A stretch of 64,000 bases of DNA from Brachypterus glaber. Taxonomy: Eukaryota; Arthropoda; Insecta; Coleoptera; Kateretidae. Shown here in pieces: positions 54,980 to 63,831 of this stretch. The notes under the pieces are model-generated. The model searched no databases. It was not told where the DNA came from and was given only the letters and a program-made list of their open reading frames with translations. A program made the position numbers and the translations under genes. Where the stretch lies: assembly GCA_958510825.1 (NCBI GenBank), contig OY294048.1, positions 9,813,589 through 9,877,588 of the forward strand, given 5' to 3'. Each line of letters begins with the position of its first letter. The stretch's first letter is position 1.

Positions 54980-55972
54980 AACACGTAATAAAAAATACTT
55001 TTATTCCAACGTTTCGGCGTTTATTGTACAGCCATTTTCAAGGATGAATTAAAAAATAAATGCATAAATAAAATAAAGTAAAAATATTTGGACTTTTAAA
55101 AGTCAACTTGACAAATATATAAAATTAATTAAGGTGTACAGGTATAAGTGTTAATGAGTTAGTGAAAAGATTTATCTTAATATGTTTAGATATAAAGTGC
55201 TTAAGTTTTGAGTATCCTTTCTAAAGTTTATAGTATTATTTGAATTTAATTAAATATGAACCATTTCTAAAAATTTTCGTTTAAATTTATTTTTCTCCCT
55301 ATCTAACATTTTAACATTATCGAAGTCGAAAAAATGACCTTCATTGAAATAGTGAGTGCTGAGGGCTGTTTTATCCTTATAACAGATATTTTTACAACTG
55401 GATTTATGCTGTGATACCCTAGATTTGAGAATATTTTTTGTTTCACCTAAATAAAACTTCGTACAATTTTTGCAGTCTATTTTATAAATAAGTCCTGATT
55501 TTAAATTATCTGGGGTTTTGTCTTTTAATTTATTATAAAGTTGATTTATTGTAAAATCATTGTGGTTTGATATTACAATGTTTTCCTTTTTTAAAATGTT
55601 TGTGATTTTTAAACTTAAATTAGGTATTAAAGGTAATTTAAAATATTTTATATCGTTTGGATTTAATCGAGGATTATTATTTTGATTATTTTGTGTATTT
55701 TGATTTTGAAAAAGAATTGTATTAAGTAAGTTTAAAGGGTAACCATTTTCCAAAAGTATGTTTTTAATTTTATTTAAATTTTTATTGTGAAATTGCTGAT
55801 CACTTAATTTTAGAATTCTATTTTTCAAAATTTTAACTGTATTAAATTTATATTTTTTATTTTGGAAGGAATCAAAATGTAAATATCGATTTGAACTGTA
55901 AGGTTTTTGGTACCAATCTGTTAATATAGAACCATTTTCTTGTCTTAGTCTAAAAAGCAAGAAAATATACCT
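54980..55972 (-). mobile_element. 5'-truncated Penelope-like element
   Basis: The minus-strand segment contains the end of a reverse transcriptase fused to a GIY-YIG endonuclease (55250-55960) and a ~270-bp 3' region. Near 54990-55035, on the minus strand, TTGAAAATGGC, GCC and GAAACGTTGG resemble a degenerate hammerhead-type core. The element is bounded by 23-bp inverted repeats at 54957-54979 and 55950-55972 (AGGTATATTTTCTTGCTTTT). Confidence 0.85.
55250..55960 (-). pseudogene. Penelope-like RT (C-terminal part) with GIY-YIG endonuclease
   Basis: The open frame of 236 codons has no real start: it begins inside the RT thumb region at the truncation. Residues 15-75 (TDWYQKPYSSNRYLHFDS, NILLENGYP) match the RT C-terminal region of Penelope-like elements. 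Residues 150-225 form the GIY-YIG domain: GLIYKIDCKNCTKFYLGET with paired cysteines, then an Arg (KSRVSQHKSS) and a later Glu/His-rich block. The endonuclease half appears complete and uninterrupted. The RT catalytic motifs are absent, so the protein is not a functional transposition enzyme. Confidence 0.88.
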
Positions 55973-56338
55973 ACATATAATTTAATAGAACAAGAATAGT
56001 AAAATTTTATTATTCCTTTATGTCAAAAAACAACCCTGTTTTTTTTTTTAGATTTTTTAAAAAATATTTTGAGGTCGCGCCCGGAGAATATCATGTGAAG
56101 GGTTTTTATTTTTGTAGGATATAAAAACATTGATATTGGACATTTATGAAACGAAAAATTGTTTCTGGATAATAAAGTATTATTCTCAATTTTTATGCCT
56201 CTACAAAAAATAAAACGGCTTTTTTATAGGGTGAAAATGCCAAAAATTGACACATGCTAGAAAAAAAATGCACTTAGAAATTTTTCCAAAGAGTTATTTT
56301 AAGGGTATTCTTTAATATGTGCAAATTCAGGAATTATA

Positions 56339-56594
56339 TCAACGAACTAATAACTCTTCTCTCTAGAATAGGCATTTCATTCGTTAAAACTGACAAAAAC
56401 GTCGGCAACATAAACATTCGTCTGTCTTACTCGCACATCTTTGTTCTAACAGAGACAACAATACCAGTTACTGGTAATTGTTACTGTTCAGGCCTGAATT
56501 TACCTACTATTTGTTTACAAACAAACCGAGATGTTGGCGATACTTTATTTTAACGGTATGCGTATTCTAGAAAGAAGAGTTATTAGTTCGTTGA
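56339..56594. mobile_element. MITE, 256 bp, TSD ATTATA
   Basis: TCAACGAACTAATAACTCTT at the left is inverted at the right, with about 33 bp of TIR (CTTCTYTCTAGAATA). ATTATA at 56333-56338 and 56595-56600 is duplicated. The interior contains CCAGTTACTGG and is shared with the truncated copy at 11681-11876. The 78-codon frame (56317-56553) starts outside the element and is not credible. Confidence 0.88.
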
Positions 56595-56598
56595 ATTA

Positions 56599-57005
56599 TA
56601 TTTACTTTTTTGAAAAAAAGTACAGGGTGTCCAAAAAATAATTAAATATATCAATAAAACCTAAAAAATGCATTAAATTATAATAAAAATAAATAAATTT
56701 TATAGCAAATAAATACAAAATGTTTTCAAAATGACTTGTAATATGTTATACTATATAATTAAACACATTAAATAAGAATATTTTTCAAAAATAGTGTAGG
56801 GCGCAAACCATTTTTATTTTTAAAAATCTAAAAAAAATCCGTTACACCAATATAAATAAACACATTTCAAAGCAATTTGTACATATTATTATACTGTTGC
56901 CAAATATCATCTCTTTTATCGAAATAAAGGGATGTTTTTTACATTTTATGAGATTTGTAATTTTTTTTTGACATCCTGTTCTTTTTCTCAAAAAAAAAAT
57001 AAATA
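56599..57005. mobile_element. TIR element, ~405 bp, ACAGGGTGTCCAAAAAA termini
   Basis: TTTTTTGAAAAAAAGTACAG and GTGTCCAAAAAA at the left are matched inverted at the right (GACATCCTGTTCTTTTTC). The interior is AT-rich and non-coding. It directly abuts the preceding MITE. The TSD is unclear in A/T runs. Confidence 0.65.
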
Positions 57006-57293
57006 TGTGGCTTTAATTGGTACTTAACAATGAATTTCTAAAAAAAATGACCCATGAGAAAAATTTCTAAGTAACATTTTTTGTAGCGTAAATTAGCTTC
57101 TACGTCAATTTTTACCATATTTATAACCTAGTAAACCCATTTTTATGTATAAGGGTATATATTTTTTGAATATTCCCTTATTATTCAAAAATAATTTCCC
57201 TTCCTAAAATCACCTGATTTCAACGTTTTTATATTTAAATAATATTAAAAAGTCTTAAAAATGTATTTCAAATGTACTTTAGGGTACATTGCA

Positions 57294-57514
57294 TGTTTGT
57301 TTAACCTCGTACTGTTATACTTAATTAAGCATCCAAAGTCCAGGACTTATGTGGGCTAGTAGTAGAGGGAACCACCGGCTTATACTGACTTTCGAACCAG
57401 TTTAAAGGAAGTGCCGTTTCACATATAACCTTCGCCAAATTTCAATTATTAATTAACTGAAAAAGGCAAATCGGCGCCACTGAGAATCGAACTCACGCTA
57501 GTAGGCTTGCTATG
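57294..57514 (-). mobile_element. tRNA-derived SINE, 5'-truncated (minus)
   Basis: On the minus strand the B-box-like GAGTTCGATTCTC is followed by the same body as at 63241-63510 (GATTTGCCTTTTTCAGTTAA, TGAAATTTGGCGAAGG, AGCCGGTGGTTCCCTCTAC, CACATAAGTCCTGGACTT) and a short CAAA tail. The A-box region is lost. Confidence 0.88.
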
Positions 57515-57546
57515 TGATGGGGTTTTGCACCAACTATGATAGCTGA

Positions 57547-58866
57547 TCCTTTGATCAACATATTAATCAAATTTGTGTTCGTAGTAAGCTTGAATATGCA
57601 TCCGTTGTTTGTTCACCTCATTACTCTAAATATATAAAACAAATTAAGCGGGTTCAGAAAAAGTTTTTAAAATATTTATATTTTAGAAAATATAGAGTCT
57701 ACCCTGTCAACGTGCCATATTTTGAATTACTAAGCGAGTTTAACTTTCAGTCTCTAATCGAGAGGCGCATGTTTCACTCGATTATTGTTTTATATAAAAT
57801 ATTGCACAGTTTAGTTGATGCTACATTTTTGCTTGACTTGTTAGATATTACTGTGCCCAAATTACCTATTCGTCAGCACCGTTGTTTTCATATTGAAGTT
57901 ACGCAGTGAATCACTTAAATTCTCCAATTTTTGATATTTGTACCAAATGCAATAATTTATCTAATGTTATTGATATATTTGACAACTTTAATAGGTTTAC
58001 AAGAATACTCTTATCTGTGATGAAAATCTTTTGCACTGTTCCATATATTTAATCGTCTTTATTATTATATGTATTTTATATGTTTTTATCTATCTATCTA
58101 AAAAGTATTTATTTTTTTATAATTTTTATAATTTTTGTAATAATTTTAAGGTCGATTCAGGCATAATTATCACTAACTACACTAGACTGAATTAAGAAAT
58201 TAAAAAATTAAGATAATTAAGAAACATAACCTTAAATTTTATAATAAATTTTCCGTCGTATGCAACAATAAGCTAAATGCCAAATAGATAATAAGCATGT
58301 ATAAATACGACTGAAAAACTAAAAAAAAAAACAATATCTATTGTGCAGGAAGATTATTACTATATTTGCAGTCGTTGGGACTAAAAATCGTGCTTTAAAA
58401 CCAACTTATCTCCAAAAGTGCCTTTTATTTTCTTATGTACTGTGTTTTTCCTTAACACTGAAAATGTACGAATTTTTAAAATACAGAGGTGTCGCCATCT
58501 TCATTTTTATTTTGATACTTGGTTAACGATTGTTTACAGAAGTTTGCACTAAAGTTTGTGTATTTCAAAAATTCTTTTTCTATGGTGTATTTTAAGATTC
58601 TATCATTATTTTATGCTATATTTCATCTTTTATCTTAACTGTTGCATACCACGGAAAAATTATTATTGAATTTGAGGTTATGTTTCTTAATTTTATTAAT
58701 TTATTAATTTTCTAATTCAGTTTAGTGTAGTTAGTGATAATTATGCCTGAATCGACCTTTAATGATTTTTGTAATTAGTTCGCAAGCGTTTATTAATTAT
58801 TTAACATTTCTTTTGATCCTGTAAATAGGTTTATACTGATCGATTGTAAATAAATAAATAAATAAA
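57547..58866 (+). pseudogene. LINE 3' part: RT C-terminal region, interrupted by a MITE
   Basis: The frame 57547-57909 encodes VRSKLEYASVVCSPHYSKYI, KRVQKKFLKYLYF and NFQSLIERRMFHSIIVLYKI, the thumb and C-terminal region of CR1/Jockey-type RT proteins. After a TGA the homology continues in another frame (NHLNSPIFDICTKCN) to about 58051, so at least one frameshift is present. The 3' UTR is split by the 610-bp MITE (58149-58758) and ends at about 58866 with GATCGATTG-like sequence and (AAAT)n. No intact endonuclease or RT core remains. Confidence 0.85.
58149..58758. mobile_element. TIR element, 610 bp, AGGTCGATTCAGGC family, TSD TTA
   Basis: The same terminal 30 bp as the 931-bp element at 46119. 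TIRs extend about 84 bp at roughly 90% identity (CATAATTATCACTAACTACA, TTAAGAAACATAACCT). TTA at 58146-58148 and 58759-58761 is duplicated. It is inserted in a LINE 3' UTR. The interior is non-coding; the 61-codon frame (58341-58526) is not recognisable. Confidence 0.92.
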
Positions 58867-59369
58867 TTCAAAAAGTAAACTTCAATAACCACAGGGCATT
58901 ATAATCCCGTTTTCGCGCAAAAATGGACAGCCAGGCTCTTTCCCCTGTACCCTTCAAACGTAATATAAAATTTAAAGCCTTAAATCTAAATTAAAGCTAT
59001 TGTTATTTGTGTCTTAGTTCACTATTTACTTACTGCTCAATATGAGCTCAAAGTATAATTAGAATGGTTTGTAATTAATTTCAAAGTTATACAAAACATC
59101 TAACTTATACCATTAAACATTACAAACTGCAAGGGTGTAGAATAATTTAGTACATTATTTAATGTAGATGTAGATGTAGAACTTAAATTGAAGAAATGAG
59201 ATTTACAAATTTTACAATATATATGTACATTGTGTATAACACAATATATGTTATTAACAAAAGCCATTAAATGGCTTAAAATGCATTAGGTAAGTAAAAT
59301 ATTGAATTAAACAAATTTTACGCAATCTTATTTTACGCAAATATAAAATTTAAAAAAATAAACTGCCCA
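58867..59369. other. No gene recognised
   Basis: AT-rich sequence following the LINE tail, with a short (TAGATG)n run at about 59164-59180. Confidence 0.4.
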
Positions 59370-60194
59370 CACTGTAAAAACTGCATGCAAAGTAATGTAA
59401 AAATACATGAATTTACATAGTACGGAATAGTAAATTTAATATTATGGACTATGCATAATTCATGAATTTATGTAAAAGAATGTAAAATAATGTAAAATAA
59501 TGTAAAATAATGTATAAGAATGTAAAATAATGTAAAAAAATATATTTACATTGATTTACATATTTTTACATGATTTTACAATGTCGGGCCATGTTATTTT
59601 AAGACGCGCGTGCGCTTTGGACACTAACCAAAAAGGCGTGACATCATGAGACGGACCGTTTAATATTGATATTGTTAGAGAGATAGCGACGCATGCTGCT
59701 AGGTTAAAGTGTTAAAAGTGTATAAAAGGTAAATATTATTTATGTACTATATTTAAATGCTTTCTTTGTAGCCTAAAATTCATTATAAATTACGATTTTT
59801 ATCAACCAATATATATTTAAAGAAAGACGTAAGCAGTTTATACTCGTATTAAGGGTGCAAATCGTTTGGTTTATTAAACCAAATGAACTTTACGCTACTA
59901 TATTTCAAAACAGCTTTGACACAGAGACTTGTAATTTGGAACAAACATTTTTTAAGTAGTAAATATTTTTTTTTTCAAATTTCAAGTCTATGCAAAATAT
60001 TACCATTCTGGACTATGTCATTTTTACCGTTACGGTCTATGCAAAATATTACCATTATGGACTATGTAATTTTTACTGTTCCGCTCTATGCAAAACATTA
60101 CCATTACGGACTATGTAATTTTTACCATTCCGGTCTATGGCAACATATTACCATTTACGGACTATGTAATTTAATGTAATTTATTTTTACCGTG
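59370..60194. mobile_element. TIR element with CACKGTAAAAA ends and internal tandem repeats
   Basis: CACTGTAAAAACTGCATG at the left and its loose inverse TTATTTTTACCGTG at the right, with shared ATTTACATAGTMCG. Inside the left end is an (AATGTAAAAT)n run (59470-59545). Inside the right end are four ~56-bp units (59986-60180) of TCTATGCAAAATATTACCAT and GGACTATGTAATTTTTACC. The right ~270 bp recur inverted at 63832-64000. A TSD was not identified. Confidence 0.7.
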
Positions 60195-60502
60195 CAGTAA
60201 AAGAGCTTTCCCATTTTTCACCTGCGCGCAGCTGCGTGTGCGAATTGGATTTTTTATTAACAAATCCCTAAAAGTGAAGTAAAGTACTAAAAAGCAACCT
60301 TAAAAATATACCAATTTTCACGAAAACTACCCCCCTTCAGTTTTAGCGACCTCAAAAACCCCTATATATACATTTTCAAGAAAACTACCCCCTGTCCCTC
60401 AGGGGGTGGAGTAAGATTTTTTTTATTATCAGATTCACTTTCACTTTCAGCAACTTGAAAACCTCAATATACCAATTTTCACGAAACTACCCCTGCCCCT
60501 TT

Positions 60503-60636
60503 GGGAACGTTCAAGTATTACGTAACGCTCCTAGCGGGGGTCATTTTGGAGTGTTACGCCCATGTTAATGGCATAGTAAAATAGCGTTACAGGGGGAGGG
60601 TCCAAAATGATCAAAACGTAATACTTGAACGTTACC
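60503..60636. mobile_element. Short MITE, copy C of the GGGAACGTTCAAGT family (134 bp)
   Basis: GGGAACGTTCAAGTATTACG at the left is inverted at the right (CGTAATACTTGAACGTTACC). TTT at 60500-60502 and 60637-60639 is the 3-bp duplication. The target was the palindrome CCCCTTTGGGG in an R1 unit. The interior parallels copies A and B in reverse order. Confidence 0.9.
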
Positions 60637-60905
60637 TTTGGGGGTGGATTAAGAATTTTTTTATTATCAGATTCACTTTCAGCAACCTCAAAAACCTCCA
60701 TATACCAGTTTTCACAAAAACTAGCTTCCAGGGGGTGGAATTAGAAAAAAATTATTATCAGATTCATATTCTTCGACCCCAAAAACTCCTATATATCAAT
60801 TTTGACGAAAATATTGAAAATATTTACCCCCTCACCCCTGCGGGGGTGGAGCTGGATTTTTTTTTTATCAGATTTAATTTCAGCAACCTTAAAATTCCCT
60901 ATATA

Positions 60906-61637
60906 CAGGGTGATCCATAACTGGCATGCCAAAATTTAAGAGGTGATTCTAGATCCAAAAATATAAAAAAAGTTCCTATAAAGGTTGGTCCGGAAATGAG
61001 CCCTAAAGGATCTAGGGCCCTTTAAAATTGTAATAAAAATAAGGTTTTTAATTAATAACTCGGGTACGGTTTAAGCTAGAGCGGCGAGCTTTTGCATGTA
61101 TACTAGAAATAATAAGGGCAATAAGTTTATGTTAATTTATTTTTTTAATTTATCCAGAGGCGTGCCCAGACGGACAAAATATATGAGGCTTAAAACATTT
61201 TTGCCCCAAACTTTTCTATGTGTATGTTTTTTGGATTTGTTGTAAAAAATATAGATTTCTAGAGTAAAAATACATATAAAATATCATATAGTGTAACACT
61301 GTAGGAGCAACCGTTATCAAAAAAAAATGCAATTAAGAGGAAGTAACATTTTGTGCCACCAAAAACGCTACTTTTTAAAAGGCTATTACTCCTTTAATAT
61401 TAAATTTAGGTGTTTTGGTGTATAATACTTTTTTGCTCAGTTTTAAATGAAGAATCACCCTGCAGCATTAAAATTTTATTGGTGCTTTTTTTTGTTCCCC
61501 ATTCAATACGTCATCTTCGAAGGGCCGTAGCTCCCTTAGGGCTCATTTCCGGACCAACCTTTATAGAAACTTTTTTTCATATTTTTGGATGTAGAATCAC
61601 CTCTTAAATTTGGGTACGCGAGTTCTGGAACAGGCTG
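60906..61637. mobile_element. Mariner-related MITE, 732 bp, second copy
   Basis: Same length and almost the same sequence as 53393-54124 (visible differences include GGGTACGG/GGGTACCG and AACGCTAC/AACGTTAC). TA at 60904-60905 and 61638-61639 is duplicated. It interrupts an R1 repeat exactly at a TA in TATAG. The near identity indicates recent movement of this family. Confidence 0.93.
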
Positions 61638-61802
61638 TAGCAATTTTCTAATTTTTGTAAAAAAATGTTTTTTCCCCCTTGAGTCACCCCAATGTGTGGT
61701 GAACAACCCCGAGCTAGAACTTTTGGTAACATACCTGTATGCCAAATTTCAAGTCTCTAGCTTAAAGCGTTCTTAAGTTATCGTGCCCACAAGATTTCCT
61801 AG

Positions 61803-61908
61803 ACAGACCGATCTACCGATCGACTGACCGACCGACCGATCGACCGACCGACTAACCGACCAACTGACCAACCGACCAACCGACCTATCAACCGACCGAG
61901 CTACATTT
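61803..61908. repeat. (CCGA)n-type tetranucleotide tract
   Basis: ACCGATCGACTGACCGACCG-like sequence continues for about 105 bases with ACCAACTG variants. It occupies the variable tract of the R1 repeat (minus orientation), where other copies have only a few GGTCGATC units, so the tract has expanded here. Confidence 0.9.
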
Positions 61909-62189
61909 TTTTTTTGCTTGAAATTGATTTATATCGACATAAAATGTCATAAAATACTCAAAAAAATACACAAAAAAAAATTTGAAAATTTTTAAATGGG
62001 AAAGCAATAGCGGAAGTGAAAAAATTTTGCAAAAAGGTTTTACACACTATTGTGTGAAATTTAGCAAAAACTGTGTAGAAAATAATACAAAAAAAATCTA
62101 AAACATACACATCGATGCACAATTTTAAAAAGGTAAAAAAAATGTTACATAAATATGTTTGGATTTAAAAAATGTAAAAAAAATTGAAA

Positions 62190-62890
62190 AAATATTTATA
62201 TCAATAAACGCGCCTTCGCCATAACTGTAAATATCAAAAACGCTCTGAAGATATGTAAATGCTACGTATTCCATTATATACTATTCACAGTAAATAATAT
62301 ATTACATATTCCCAAGTAATTTAAAAAATTAAAAGAAATTAAAAAAAACCATATCAACAATTTTGTTTTTATTCTTTTTTTCGATAGCGAAAAACGAAAA
62401 ATTCAAAAAAAAAATAAATCAAAAAAAATTTAAAAATATCAAAAAACAAAAAAAAAATAAACAATATAAAAAAATCTTTTTGGACCACCGAAAAATTTTT
62501 GGAAAAAAAGTTTTTCAAAAAAAAATTTTTTTTTAATGAGTTTTTTCATATTTAAAAAAAGTTTAACACCCATAACTTTCAAAATTGGTAGAATTGATTA
62601 TTATAATAAAAGTATTTTTTTTTAGGTAACTGTTACGTTAATCGGAAATTTCTTCATTATTTTTTTTTAAGTTTGCCCCCATAACTTGTTTATTTTTGGA
62701 GCGTGTATTTTAAAAACATTTTTCTGAAAATATTGAGTCGATCGGATTAATCTTTCTTGAGCTATCGTGTCTACAAAAAACGTGACAGACGGACGGACGG
62801 AGAGATATTTTCAAAAATTCTTATTTTTTCATGAAACACATTTCTGTTCAAGATTTTTTGTCTAGGACGTTTTTTGGCGGTTTTAGGAAA
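62190..62890 (+). repeat. Dispersed relative of the satellite-bearing element (plus)
   Basis: CGCCTTCGCCATAACTGTAA at 62210 and ATGCTACGTATTCCATTATA at 62261 (inverted relative to 7860-7885) are followed by A-rich sequence. A single diverged monomer-like block then follows at about 62695-62880: GAAAATATTGAGTCGATCGG, CTTGAGCTATCGTG, TTTTTTCATGAAACAC and TTTTTTGTCTAGGACG. Confidence 0.78.
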
Positions 62891-62904
62891 TTCGAAACTA
62901 CCTT

Positions 62905-63150
62905 ATAAGGGGCTGTCCATAAATGATGTCACGCAAATTGACCAAAATTCATACATTTCATATTCCGTTTCTCGCGTTATTAAAGGCTCTAGGGATTTCA
63001 TATTTTGGCTACCCCCCCAAATAGGGGTATTTGTGGACATATGTTTACTAAACAAAAAAATGTTTGTTTTAATGTCCTCTGCCACCCCTTAAAGTTTATC
63101 GGTATGTTTTCGGGACACCCTGTATGGCGGCTTTTAACATTGGATTCGAT
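62905..63150. repeat. Unpaired element terminus GGGGCTGTCCATAAATGATG
   Basis: AAGGGGCTGTCCATAAATGA and TGTCACGCAAATT at 62905-62940 look like the end of a TIR element. CGGGACACCCTGTATGG at about 63111 resembles another terminus. No matching partner was found in the window, so neither element can be bounded. Confidence 0.4.
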
Positions 63151-63240
63151 TTTAGCGGTATTGTAAACCCCTAAATACAAATTTTTATGTTGATTTGACA
63201 AAAATCAGACTTTCCGCCAAAAAATCTGATCTCAGGGCCA

Positions 63241-63510
63241 ATGGGAGGCATAGCGTAGTGGCTAGCGCGTATGTATAGCAAGTGTACTATCGTGAGTTCG
63301 ATTCTCACTGGCGCTGATTTGCCTTTTTCAGTTAATTAATAATTGAAATTTGGCGAAGGCGATAAGTGAAACGGACAATCCCTAGAAACTGGTTCGAAAG
63401 TCAGTATAAGCCGGTGGTTCCCTCTACTACTAGCCCACACAAGTCCTGGACTTAGGGGATGCTTAATTAAGTAGAATAGTACGAGGTTAAACAAATAAAC
63501 AAACAAACAA
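63241..63510 (+). mobile_element. tRNA-derived SINE, full length (~270 bp)
   Basis: A tRNA-like head carries an RNA polymerase III A box (TAGCGTAGTGG, 63251-63261) and B box (GAGTTCGATTCTC, 63294-63306) 33 nt apart. The body has GATTTGCCTTTTTCAGTTAA, AGCCGGTGGTTCCCTCTAC and CAAGTCCTGGACTT, and the tail is (AAAC)n to 63510. It would be transcribed from its own internal promoter and moved by a LINE. A truncated relative lies at 57294-57514. The cloverleaf is not complete, so this is not a tRNA gene. Confidence 0.9.
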
Positions 63511-63831
63511 GTGCATACAATGCCTTTTCTAGTTTGAGTACACCTATTAAATCCCTACCGGCCGCAATTTATAAATGGCTTATATGTAAATCTAGTTACT
63601 AGTTATATAACCCTTCCATAATTTATCCCCAACTATTTGCTGAGACTTATATCTTGACAGTATAATTAATTTATCATTTACACACCTAGCCTTTCTATGA
63701 AGAACGCCTTATGTGATTAGAGTCTCAGCAGAATCATAAAATTGAGATTTTTTGTCTTGTCTCGATTTTAAAAAAGAAGAGAGTATAATTTAAAATATTG
63801 CTGCCAACAAAATAATACTTACCCCTATACA

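Larger units (their letters stand above)
60300..61990 (-). repeat. Dispersed repeat family R1 (minus copy, split by two MITEs)
   Basis: On the minus strand the head (61990-61640: TCGATATAAATCAATTTCAA, GGTCGGTC tract, CTTAAGAACGCTTTAAGC, CATACAGGTATGTTACC) is separated from its ~105-bp tandem units (60905-60300) by the 732-bp MITE. One tandem unit is itself split by the 134-bp MITE at 60503. Removing both restores the order seen at 43030-43680. Confidence 0.85.

Noticed and set aside
53897..61607. Two nearly identical 65-codon plus-strand frames (53897-54094, 61410-61607)
   Set aside because: They lie across the right TIR of the two 732-bp MITE copies and are conserved only because the copies are nearly identical.
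63241..63320. tRNA gene at the SINE head
   Set aside because: A and B boxes are present, but the acceptor stem and cloverleaf are not complete and the sequence runs into a SINE body shared with 57.3 kb.
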